Positions 51,880 through 59,843 of a DNA stretch of 64,000 nt are shown piece after piece. The stretch spans positions 124,001 through 188,000 of the forward strand of contig NZ_JACYTQ010000004.1 of the NCBI RefSeq assembly GCF_014841125.1. Direction: 5' to 3'. Made by a program: the position numbers and the translations under genes. This DNA is from Echinicola arenosa (GTDB taxonomy: Bacteria > Bacteroidota > Bacteroidia > Cytophagales > Cyclobacteriaceae). Every line of letters starts with the position of its first letter. The stretch's first letter is position 1. A model generated the notes under the pieces. The model was given only the letters and a program-made list of their open reading frames with translations, was not told where the DNA came from and did no database searches.

Positions 51880-53229
51880 ATGATGCCATTACCGGTAATA
51901 GCCATATTTGATATAGGAAAAACAAATAAGAAATTCTTCTTGTTCGATGAAGAGATGAATGAGGTCAAGCAGGAATACTACAAAATTCCTTTGACCAAAG
52001 ATGAAGATGGTTTCGAATGTGATGATTTGCCTGTATTGACCGAATGGATTAAAGCTACAGTAGATGGAATCTGCAAATCTTCAGCTTATGAACTAAAAGG
52101 AGTGAACTTCTCCACCTATGGGGCTTCTTTTGTTCATCTGGATGAAGATGGCCGGCCTTTGACGCCACTTTATAATTATTTGAAAGAAATACCTCAGGTA
52201 ATTATTGATGAGTTTTACCAAAGTTATCCTGAAGAAACCAATAATCTGGAAACTGCTTCTCCATCCCTGGGAATGCTGAATTCGGGTTTGCAGCTATATT
52301 GGTTGAAAAAGACCCGGCCTGCTTTGTTTTCAAAGATCAAATTCTCCCTGCATTTTCCACAATACCTGAGTTACCTCTTTACTGGAATAGCAGTCAGTGA
52401 GCCGACATCTATAGGCTGCCATACGCGGCTGTGGAACTTTCGGAAAGGAGAATATCATGATTGGGTAAAGCAAGAAGGGATAGACAGGATCCTGCCTTCA
52501 ATGGTACCTACAAGCCAGACTTACCCTAGTGAGCTTTGCGGCCATGAAGTTCAAGTTGGTGTAGGAATCCATGACAGCTCTTCTGCTTTGGCTTCTTATT
52601 TGGTAAGGATTAAAGAACCTTTTTTGTTGATTTCCACGGGTACATGGAGCATATCTTTGAATCCTTTTACTCAGGATCCATTGACCAAGGAGGAATTGGA
52701 TAATGACTGCTTGAATTTTTTGAGTATTGATGGTGATCCGGTGAAAGCGTCCCGCTTCTTTATGGGTTATGAGTTTAATTACCAGATTGATAGAATCAAC
52801 AAGCATTTTAATAAACCGGACAAATATTACAAGAATATCCGGGTGGACAGGTCCATTCTGCAGCCTATTAAAGATGGAGCCGTTATAAATACTTTTTGCC
52901 CGAAGCATATTGCAGAAACACCCTTAGTGAAATCACTCTTTGGAGGAAATGAATGGAAGCCTGAGGGGTTTGCCACCTTTGAGGAAGCGTATCACCACTT
53001 GATTTGGGGATTGACATTGCTGCAGGTGGCATCTTTGAAATTAGCCAAAGGAAGCTCTAAGATCCATAAAGTTTTTATAGATGGCGGTTTTGTCCACAAC
53101 GAAGTTTTTATGGAATTGCTGAGGCACTACCTGCATGATTGTGAATTGGAATTCTCTGATTTTCCACTGGGTTCGGCTTATGGAGCAGCTCTGGTGTTGG
53201 AGCAGAAAAGTGGGGTTGGCGTTAAATGA
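51880..53229 (+). CDS. FGGY-family sugar kinase, probable rhamnulokinase
   Basis: A 449-residue ATP-dependent sugar kinase of the FGGY family with both actin-fold domains: PVIAIFDIGKTNKKFFLFDEE in the first and FIDGGFVHNEVFMELLRHYL in the second. The sugar-site motif GVGIHDSSSALASYL and ATP-site LISTGTWSISLNP are visible. The neighbours (isomerase and aldolase) point to rhamnulokinase, phosphorylating L-rhamnulose. The start is the ATG at 51880; a TTG at 51874 is less likely. Confidence 0.88.
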   Translation: MMPLPVIAIFDIGKTNKKFFLFDEEMNEVKQEYYKIPLTKDEDGFECDDLPVLTEWIKATVDGICKSSAYELKGVNFSTYGASFVHLDEDGRPLTPLYNYLKEIPQVIIDEFYQSYPEETNNLETASPSLGMLNSGLQLYWLKKTRPALFSKIKFSLHFPQYLSYLFTGIAVSEPTSIGCHTRLWNFRKGEYHDWVKQEGIDRILPSMVPTSQTYPSELCGHEVQVGVGIHDSSSALASYLVRIKEPFLLISTGTWSISLNPFTQDPLTKEELDNDCLNFLSIDGDPVKASRFFMGYEFNYQIDRINKHFNKPDKYYKNIRVDRSILQPIKDGAVINTFCPKHIAETPLVKSLFGGNEWKPEGFATFEEAYHHLIWGLTLLQVASLKLAKGSSKIHKVFIDGGFVHNEVFMELLRHYLHDCELEFSDFPLGSAYGAALVLEQKSGVGVK

Positions 53230-53264
53230 TAAGAGTTTAATAACTGAGTGAAAAAATCCTACTT

Positions 53265-53291
53265 TCCGTCAAGTAGTTTGAGACGGTTTTT
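53265..53291 (+). terminator. Terminator after the FGGY kinase
   Basis: CCGTC (53266-53270), 11-base loop, GACGG (53282-53286) then T5. A short stem; part of a set of three stacked hairpins. Confidence 0.45.
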
Positions 53292-53310
53292 CAAGTCTGA
53301 AGACTTGAAA
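53289..53310. repeat. Inverted repeat TTTCAAGTCT/AGACTTGAAA
   Basis: A perfect 10-base inverted repeat with a 2-base centre, just after the first hairpin. Confidence 0.55.
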
Positions 53311-53360
53311 CAATATGAATCATAAGGTCAATAAAAAACCTCTATGCCTTTTATGGTTAC

Positions 53361-53394
53361 AAAGAGGTCGAAGTTTTAAAACTTCGACCTCTTT
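53361..53394. terminator. Bidirectional terminator between kinase and Gfo/Idh/MocA genes
   Basis: A perfect 34-base palindrome, its left arm AAAGAGGTCGAAGTTTT, in the centre of the convergent gap. Both arms end in A/T runs, so it can stop transcription in either direction. Confidence 0.75.
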
Positions 53395-53400
53395 TTGAAT

Positions 53401-54774
53401 TTAACTTTTTGGTCGCTTTGCCTGCAGTTTGATATCCACCAGGTCCGCCACCCTGATAGGCTTATTGCTTTCAATACTTTTCCGGGCAGCAATGCCAATC
53501 AAGATGGACATGGCACCATCTCTGGTTCCAGCGGATTGACGGTAAGGGTCAGCCATATTGGGATCCTTGAAGAGCTTGTCTTTTAGTCTGGTATCACCTC
53601 CTCCATGTCCACCACCTGCGTGAGGGATAGTGATAATTTCAGTATCCGCAAAGTTTTTGGTTAAACGGATTTCATCAGCAGGTTTCTCTTCCCATGGTTG
53701 GCTTTCTTTGATCCATGCCTCTAGCCTACCTTTGGTACCATTGAAAGCGATTCGATAACCCTCATAGGGTGAATAAGAAGTTAAAGAATAGCTCACTTGT
53801 ACGTCGTTCATATATTTGATCTGTACGGCCATTTTGTCGTAGATATCGATATCCTCTCGGTATACACAGCCATCTCTTAAATAACCATCGTATTGTTCAT
53901 TGTCAGTATAGAGACCTGTCAAACGCTCACTTTTGGTGATGTCCCAATAAAAATCACATTTGTTTTTGTGGGGGCAAGGGCGGCAATTGGTATGGCGGAA
54001 AGGGCCATTCTTTCCATAGAATTCCAATTTGCCATAGGCGAAAACTTCCTGTGGGTCGGAATCCAGCCACCAGTTAAGCAGGTCAAAGTGGTGTGTAGCT
54101 TTGTGCACCAGCAAAGTGCCTCCTTTGTCACGGTAACCATGCCACCGTCTGAAATAGGAAGCCCCATGATCTGTGTTGAGGTACCAGTGAAAGTCCACAG
54201 AGGTTACGGTACCAATTTCTCCACTATGCAGTAATTCATAGATTTTTTGGCGGTGTGGGCTGTAGCGGTAGTTAAAGGTTACGATGACCTGTTTGCCAGT
54301 TTTCCTTTCTGCGTTTAGGATATTTTGACATTTGATTTCATCGGTGGTCATGGGCTTTTCAGTGATCACATTGGCTCCCGCTTCCAGTCCCTTAATGATA
54401 AATTGGTCATGGGTACTGTCCATCGTGGTGACGATCAATACATCTGGTTTAGTTTTGGCCATCATTTCATCGAAATCCACAAAGGTGGGGCAGTCTGCGC
54501 CAATGTATTTTTTTCCATACGCCAACCGGCCAGGGTTGATATCGGAAAGCCCTACAAATTCCACCTCATTAGAATAGTCTTCCATCACGCTTTTGCCAAA
54601 CATGCTGGTGCCGCGAATTCCTGTGCCTACCAATGCTATCCGTAATTTTATGGCAGGATCATCCCTAAGGGATAGTGCTTTGGCGATAGGATGAATAAAA
54701 AATGAGCCTGCAGTCATTATGCCGGCCTTGTGCATAAAAGCTCTTCGTTTTTTGTTAATAGATTGATCTGACAT
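53401..54774 (-). CDS. Gfo/Idh/MocA family oxidoreductase with Tat signal
   Basis: A 457-residue NAD(P)-dependent sugar oxidoreductase. A Tat signal (RRAFMHK) precedes a hydrophobic stretch, so it acts in the periplasm or is anchored there. The Rossmann domain (LVGTGIRGTSMFG), the EKPMT motif (VITEKPMTTDEIKC) and the C-terminal domain follow the family plan. A cysteine cluster NCRPCPHKNKC near residue 255 is unusual for the family and could bind metal. The start at 54774 (MSDQSINKKRR) gives the Tat signal. The nearby GMC/small-subunit pair suggests a shared sugar-oxidation role. Confidence 0.85.
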   Translation of the reverse strand: MSDQSINKKRRAFMHKAGIMTAGSFFIHPIAKALSLRDDPAIKLRIALVGTGIRGTSMFGKSVMEDYSNEVEFVGLSDINPGRLAYGKKYIGADCPTFVDFDEMMAKTKPDVLIVTTMDSTHDQFIIKGLEAGANVITEKPMTTDEIKCQNILNAERKTGKQVIVTFNYRYSPHRQKIYELLHSGEIGTVTSVDFHWYLNTDHGASYFRRWHGYRDKGGTLLVHKATHHFDLLNWWLDSDPQEVFAYGKLEFYGKNGPFRHTNCRPCPHKNKCDFYWDITKSERLTGLYTDNEQYDGYLRDGCVYREDIDIYDKMAVQIKYMNDVQVSYSLTSYSPYEGYRIAFNGTKGRLEAWIKESQPWEEKPADEIRLTKNFADTEIITIPHAGGGHGGGDTRLKDKLFKDPNMADPYRQSAGTRDGAMSILIGIAARKSIESNKPIRVADLVDIKLQAKRPKS

Positions 54775-54942
54775 TATGTTTTGGGTTATTGTTTTGTACC
54801 ACATAATATAATTAAAATGAAGACTTTATCTGTACTGAGTTTGGTGAAAATACATAGGCGGTATGCTATTAATCCTAACATGTTTACTGTAATGATTACC
54901 TTAGCGGTTCGTTAACTATTAAAACCATCGATTTGGACCAAA

Positions 54943-55386
54943 ATGAGAAAACTAATTTTGTTTGGATTATTGATTTTTATGGGAAAAATGACGTTGGCCC
55001 AGCGCATTGAACCAGCTAAGCTTAAAGGAGAGTGGAAGCTGGTTCAGGCGGATATGGTGGATCAAGTCAGGTCTTCCTTAGCCTATAGACAAGCTATGGG
55101 AGAACAGAGAGAGGCCATGGAATACAAAATAAAAAGGCTATTGGAAAATACCTTTTACCATTTTCAAGATGGGGACAGCCTTCACTATACAGACCTCAAG
55201 GAAGGAGCAATTGTACAACAGCATGCCAATTTTACATTGGATCAGGACACGCTCTTGATCAAGAAAAGCAGCAAGATAAAGAAAGCCAAGATAGTGGAGC
55301 TGACAGCAGCTAGGTTGGTGATTGTGCCGATTGTGGAGGGAAAAGAAACGATGGGCAAGATGGTTTTTGAAAAAGTGAGGCCATAA
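54943..55386 (+). CDS. Secreted lipocalin-like hypothetical protein
   Basis: A 147-residue protein with a signal peptide (cleavage after TLA-Q). The mature part begins RIEPAKLKGEWKLVQADM, which is like the GxW motif at the start of lipocalin-type/DUF4488 beta-barrels. Strands follow (FYHFQDGDSLHYTDL; FTLDQDTLLIKK; RLVIVPIVEGKE; GKMVFEKV). No ligand can be named. It is followed by a terminator shared with the convergent gene. Confidence 0.68.
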   Translation: MRKLILFGLLIFMGKMTLAQRIEPAKLKGEWKLVQADMVDQVRSSLAYRQAMGEQREAMEYKIKRLLENTFYHFQDGDSLHYTDLKEGAIVQQHANFTLDQDTLLIKKSSKIKKAKIVELTAARLVIVPIVEGKETMGKMVFEKVRP

Positions 55387-55390
55387 AAAA

Positions 55391-55420
55391 AGCCATCCGC
55401 CTAAGCGGACGGCCTTTCCA
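55391..55420 (+). terminator. Terminator after the lipocalin-like gene
   Basis: GCCATCCGC, CTAA, GCGGACGGC with one mismatch, followed by CTTTCC. T run is weak. Confidence 0.6.
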
Positions 55421-55436
55421 CATCCAAAACAAACAA

Positions 55437-56147
55437 TTAACCAATTAAATTTCCTTCATCATCCCACTGGGCCAAAGTGGCCCTAGTATCAGGGTTCATA
55501 TAGATAGGAATATATTTTTCTTCTAACTTAAAGCCATGCTTGGCCATTACTTCATCAGGAATACCATCCCAAACATTTGGTCGATTTCCTTTGTAATCAA
55601 GGTCTTTGAAGCCTTCTTGTGAGGTAAAGAAACCGGTGGAAGTCAGGTCTCTCAAGGTATTGAAAAACTTCACACCACGGCTCATGGCTGGTTTGGCCTT
55701 GTCCGGGTAAGCGATGTCATCGATAATCTGAATACGCTCTTCTGTACTTGCCTCCATAAAGGTCTTGCCAAAGCGGTCATCAGCTTGATTGTCCAGCCAC
55801 ATTAAACCTCCTCTCATCGGAGTTTGGTAATGGGGCATATCCTTTACAATGAATTCAATGAAATCAGGTACGCCGGCATCAGTAGCACTTCCAGATACAT
55901 CATCCTTAGGGATGATCACATCTACCAAGTAGTTGAGCTTTTCCATCTCACCTTCGGTGAAGAAAACATCCTCTTTCAAGGCGGCATTGTGAGCCATCTC
56001 TTCGGGTGTCCTGCCCCACTTGGTACCTTCACCAATTACCGGTGCATGTGCGATTTCTTTAGGGGCTTCAGGTCCACAACCAGTCATAAAAAGACCAGAT
56101 GCCAATGAGCCTGTAAACAATAGTTTTAAATTCTCTCTTCTATTCAT
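55437..56147 (-). CDS. Gluconate 2-dehydrogenase subunit 3-like small subunit
   Basis: The small partner of a GMC-type membrane dehydrogenase, 236 residues. Twin arginines at residues 3-4 precede a hydrophobic stretch that ends in a lipobox (FMTGC, Cys24), so it looks like a Tat-exported lipoprotein. This subunit carries the export signal for the large subunit, which has none. The conserved ATDAGVPDFIEFIVKDMP and GGLMWLDNQADDRFGKTF segments match the family. It begins 10 bases after the GMC gene ends. Confidence 0.9.
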   Translation of the reverse strand: MNRRENLKLLFTGSLASGLFMTGCGPEAPKEIAHAPVIGEGTKWGRTPEEMAHNAALKEDVFFTEGEMEKLNYLVDVIIPKDDVSGSATDAGVPDFIEFIVKDMPHYQTPMRGGLMWLDNQADDRFGKTFMEASTEERIQIIDDIAYPDKAKPAMSRGVKFFNTLRDLTSTGFFTSQEGFKDLDYKGNRPNVWDGIPDEVMAKHGFKLEEKYIPIYMNPDTRATLAQWDDEGNLIG

Positions 56148-56157
56148 CGCCCTATTT

Positions 56158-57900
56158 TTAGATATTTTTCTTTTTCAATTCACTAACAATATGGTCGGAA
56201 GTTCTCCAAGCCAATGCCAAGATGGTCCAAGTAGGGTTTTTGTCTGCTTGGGATACAAATGAGCCTCCATCTACCACAAATAGGTTTTTGCACTCATGAG
56301 ATTGGCAATTGCTGTTCAAAACTGAAGTTTTAGGGTCATTGCCCATACGAGTGGTTCCCACTTCGTGGATGATTCTACCAGGAGCATGAAGACCATATTT
56401 GCTTTCAGGTCCTGCTTTTTCTCCAAATAATACTGCTCCTGCATTGGTCAAAACTTCTTCAAAGGTGTCCTGCATGTGCTTGGCTTGGTTGATCTCCTGA
56501 TCACTCCAGGTATAGTTGAATTTCAATACAGGGATACCGAATTTATCCACCGTGTTGTTATCGATCTCACAGTAATTGTCATACCTAGGGATACACTCTC
56601 CTCTACCGGACATGCCAACCATGGAGCCAAAGTAACGACGAATGTCTTTTTTCAAGCCTGCCCCATAGCCTCCAGCTGTACCTGGATTGCCGAATTCATC
56701 CTTGATATGCTTTCTGATGGTGTCCATGCCAAAGCCAAAGCCATAGCTTGGCATGCTCATCCCGCCCCAGTATTCTATATGGTAACCTCTGGCAAAATCC
56801 AACTTGCTGTTGTCCAACCACCATGGTGTGTACACGTGCATACCTCCAACACCGTCTTCATTGTACTTTTGTCTATCAACCAAATCTGGGATAAAGCCCA
56901 TTCGGTCAGAGCCTGTGGAGTCATGGAGATACCTACCGATCATTCCGCTTCCATTTCCAAGTCCGTCAGGGTGAACCGAAGATTTGGAATTCAGCATGAT
57001 TCTAGCAGACTCACAGGCTGAAGCTCCTAGAACTACCACCCTTGACTTTAATTTGTATTCCTTCATGTCCACCTTACTGATGTAGGAAACGCCGGTAGCA
57101 AGTCCTTTGGCATCAGTGGTTACTTTTCTAACCATAGCATAGGTGTAAAGGTCCACTTTGCCCTTTTTCATGGCTGGCTTGACTAGACAAGTACCTGCAG
57201 AGAAATCTGCATAAGCCTGACATGCACGGTTACATTGGTTACAGAAGAAACAAGCACCACGTTCGTTATTGATAGGCTTGGTTAAGATGGATAACCTGGA
57301 TGGCATTACCGGAACGCTCATTTTGTCCGCTCCTTTTTTGATATAAAGCTCGTGCAAACGAGGCTTTGGAGGAGGAAGGAAAAAACCATCAGGTTCGTTA
57401 TAGATGCCTTCTTTAGAGCCAAATACTCCAATCAATTTATCTACTTTATCATAATATGGTTTGAGGTCATCGTAGCCTATTGGCCAGTTGTCACCCATTC
57501 CATCAATGTCTTTTCTTTTGAAATCATTTGGGCCAAAGCGTAAGGAAATTCTTCCCCAGTGATTGGTACGTCCACCGACCATTCTTGAACGGAACCAATC
57601 GAATTCAGTTCCGTCTGCTTTGGTGTATGGTTCACCTTCAATGTCCCAGCCACCAATAGCGGCATCGAAGTCACCAAAAGGCCTTAGACGGGTACTGGCA
57701 CCTCTGCGTGGGGATTCCCAAGGAAACCTTAGCTGTGTCCTGTCTTCTTCTTTGGCAGGGTCAAAATCTCCCCCGGCTTCCACAACAGCGACAGAAAATC
57801 CCGCTTCAGAGAGGATTTTGGATGCCATTCCCCCACCGGCACCTGAGCCCACAATGATTACGTCATAGGCTTCTCCCGGTGAATTGATTTGAAAACTCAT
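56158..57900 (-). CDS. GMC-family FAD oxidoreductase (large subunit)
   Basis: A 580-residue FAD enzyme. The N-terminal dinucleotide site is DVIIVGSGAGGGMASKIL, and the second GMC stretch is MVGGRTNHWGRISL. The active-site region is HEVGTTRMG with NPTWTILALA. Cys217, Cys220, Cys223 and Cys227 (CFFCNQCNRAC) plus Cys238 suggest an iron-sulfur cluster, as in other membrane-bound GMC dehydrogenases. It has no signal peptide and is followed by its Tat-exported small subunit, so the pair is probably carried to the periplasm together. Likely substrate is a sugar or sugar acid (glucoside 3-dehydrogenase-like); the cytochrome c subunit is not here. Confidence 0.92.
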   Translation of the reverse strand: MSFQINSPGEAYDVIIVGSGAGGGMASKILSEAGFSVAVVEAGGDFDPAKEEDRTQLRFPWESPRRGASTRLRPFGDFDAAIGGWDIEGEPYTKADGTEFDWFRSRMVGGRTNHWGRISLRFGPNDFKRKDIDGMGDNWPIGYDDLKPYYDKVDKLIGVFGSKEGIYNEPDGFFLPPPKPRLHELYIKKGADKMSVPVMPSRLSILTKPINNERGACFFCNQCNRACQAYADFSAGTCLVKPAMKKGKVDLYTYAMVRKVTTDAKGLATGVSYISKVDMKEYKLKSRVVVLGASACESARIMLNSKSSVHPDGLGNGSGMIGRYLHDSTGSDRMGFIPDLVDRQKYNEDGVGGMHVYTPWWLDNSKLDFARGYHIEYWGGMSMPSYGFGFGMDTIRKHIKDEFGNPGTAGGYGAGLKKDIRRYFGSMVGMSGRGECIPRYDNYCEIDNNTVDKFGIPVLKFNYTWSDQEINQAKHMQDTFEEVLTNAGAVLFGEKAGPESKYGLHAPGRIIHEVGTTRMGNDPKTSVLNSNCQSHECKNLFVVDGGSFVSQADKNPTWTILALAWRTSDHIVSELKKKNI

Positions 57901-58286
57901 GTTTAATTATTTTATAATTGTCTTTTAAGTTAATTCAAGATTTTAATAAACCAAAGAAGTAAGAATGGATTTTATAAATGCCCCGCTGGCTTATGTTTAG
58001 GCTTCTTGTGGAATTTTGAAGCATAAAAATCCAAATTATCTTGGGTCTTTTTTCAAATGGAAATATATAAAAAAATAATTAGCTAAAAGGATTTAGTTTT
58101 GCTTGGAGTTATGGATTTTAAGCAATGTTTTTGCTTTTTCAATAAAAAAAAATGATTTGATTATGAAAATGAGAACGAGGGAAATGATTTTTTAATAAAA
58201 ATGTAAAAAGTATAATTGACTTTAAAAAATTAGCGGAATTTGACGAATGGTTTTTGTGCACTTTAGATGATGGATTCTATCACCAA
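57901..58286. other. AT-rich intergenic region
   Basis: About 385 bases upstream of the GMC gene (minus) and downstream of the esterase gene. It contains long A/T runs and no coding frame; the GMC promoter must lie in the part near 57905-58000. A hairpin at the right edge (58277-58304) belongs to the esterase gene. Confidence 0.6.
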
Positions 58287-58304
58287 TCAAAGGATTGGTG
58301 ATAG
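58277..58304 (-). terminator. Hairpin at the end of the esterase gene
   Basis: CTATCACCAATC (58277-58288), 4-base loop, GATTGGTGATAG (58293-58304): a perfect 12-base stem that includes the stop codon and last codons. No T run follows on the minus strand. Confidence 0.55.
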
Positions 58305-58976
58305 GTGTTTCCATACAGTTTCAGCAACGATTTTATGACCTTCTATGGTGGGGTGAATACCATCAGGTTGGTTCAGCTCTGGGTTTCCACCCACTCCTTC
58401 CAAGAGAAAAGGAATGAGTATCAAATCATTGTTTTGGGCTAGTTCAGGGTAGATTTTTTTAAATTCAGAAGTGTAGTCTTCTCCCATGTTTGGCGGGATT
58501 TGCATGCCTGCAAGCATTAGTTGAGTATTGGGGTATTTATTTTTGACCTTGTCCAAAATAGCTTGTAAGTTTTCCTTTGTGGCGCTGAGTTGTATTCCTC
58601 GAAGACCATCATTACCTCCCAATTCTAAAATGAAAATGGTCGGTTCGTCTTCCAGAAACCAATCGATCCTGCTCAATCCGCTGGCAGAGGTTTCTCCACT
58701 TAAGCCTCCATTGATTACTTTGTAGTCTAGTTCTAAACTGTCTATTTTATCCTGTATCAATGCTGGAAAGGCCTCTTCTTGATCTACACCATAGCCAGCG
58801 GACATGCTGTCTCCGAAGAAGAGTATGGTCTTTTCTGATTTTTTCTCATTAGATTGGGTTTCTTCTTTTTTTTGAACTACTTCTTCACGCCGAGAAGTAG
58901 CGTTGTTACAGGCAGAAAAGCTGATGATAAAGCCTAAAAACAATGATAATCGAGATATTACGTGTAATTTATACAT
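58287..58976 (-). CDS. TesA-like GDSL arylesterase/lysophospholipase lipoprotein
   Basis: A 229-residue SGNH hydrolase. The signal peptide ends in the lipobox FSAC (Cys23), so it is a lipoprotein. The catalytic Ser57 is in FFGDSMSAGYG, the oxyanion Gly in INGGLSG, the Asn in LELGGNDGLRG, and Asp205/His208 in PDGIHPT. It hydrolyses short acyl esters or lysophospholipids at the envelope. The gene is divergent from the ABC pair at 59166, the same arrangement as tesA and ybbA/ybbP in E. coli. Confidence 0.92.
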   Translation of the reverse strand: MYKLHVISRLSLFLGFIISFSACNNATSRREEVVQKKEETQSNEKKSEKTILFFGDSMSAGYGVDQEEAFPALIQDKIDSLELDYKVINGGLSGETSASGLSRIDWFLEDEPTIFILELGGNDGLRGIQLSATKENLQAILDKVKNKYPNTQLMLAGMQIPPNMGEDYTSEFKKIYPELAQNNDLILIPFLLEGVGGNPELNQPDGIHPTIEGHKIVAETVWKHLSPIL

Positions 58977-59165
58977 AAAGTGAAACTTATTCTGGCAGAT
59001 TTTCGATTTATATAGTTATTAATTAAATGAAGCCTAATCATCAAAAATGATTAATTTTCAGTGAAACCCGTATCTATTTTGAGCAATATTCCAGGACTTA
59101 CTCAGATAAACCAAAAATAAGGCCTGAATTGTTTCATCTCCAACATAATATTTAGAATTAGCTTT

Positions 59166-59843
59166 ATGACCATACTTTCCGTAGAAAATGTAAGTAAGAT
59201 TTACCAAAGTGGAGCACGCAAGCTTACCGTTTTGGATGGAGTAAACTTGGCTGTGGAGGCTGGGGACAGCATAGCCATTGTGGGGCCTTCGGGAAGTGGA
59301 AAAACGACATTACTGGGCTTATGTGCTGGCTTGGACAGTGCTTCCTCAGGTAGTGTCAAGTTAAATGGCCATCATTTGGAATTATTGTCAGAGGATCAGC
59401 GGGCCGCAGTTCGAAGTCAGGAAATTGGATTTATTTTTCAAAATTTCCAATTGCTGCCGACCCTAACTGCTTTGGAAAATGTAATGGTTCCACTGGAGCT
59501 CAAAAAAAGAAAAGATGCCAAGGAGAAGGCCATGGAGCTTTTAGAGGAAGTAGGTTTAGGTGATCGATCTACTCACTATCCTACCCAGCTATCTGGTGGT
59601 GAGCAGCAGCGGGTTTCTATTGCCCGGGCCTTTGCTAACGAACCCAAAATCTTGTTTGCCGATGAACCTACAGGAAACCTTGATACCGAAACCGGTGAAA
59701 TGATAGAAGACCTGATTTTTAATCTTAACAAGGCTTCAGGAACTACTCTCATTCTGGTTACCCATGATGCAGAATTGGCAGCCAAAACCAACAGGATCAT
59801 TCATATTAAAGGAGGGAAAATTCAAGAAAATCAACATGCATAG
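59166..59843 (+). CDS. YbbA-like ABC transporter ATPase (MacB/LolD type)
   Basis: A 225-residue ATP-binding subunit. Walker A is GPSGSGKT (residues 40-47), the signature LSGGEQQRVSIARA, Walker B ILFADEPTGNLD, and the H-loop THDAEL. Short LolD/MacB-type ATPase with no extra domain. It overlaps the start of the permease gene by 8 bases, so they are coupled. YbbA/YbbP pairs are not well characterised; some act in lipoprotein or phospholipid handling. Confidence 0.92.
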   Translation: MTILSVENVSKIYQSGARKLTVLDGVNLAVEAGDSIAIVGPSGSGKTTLLGLCAGLDSASSGSVKLNGHHLELLSEDQRAAVRSQEIGFIFQNFQLLPTLTALENVMVPLELKKRKDAKEKAMELLEEVGLGDRSTHYPTQLSGGEQQRVSIARAFANEPKILFADEPTGNLDTETGEMIEDLIFNLNKASGTTLILVTHDAELAAKTNRIIHIKGGKIQENQHA

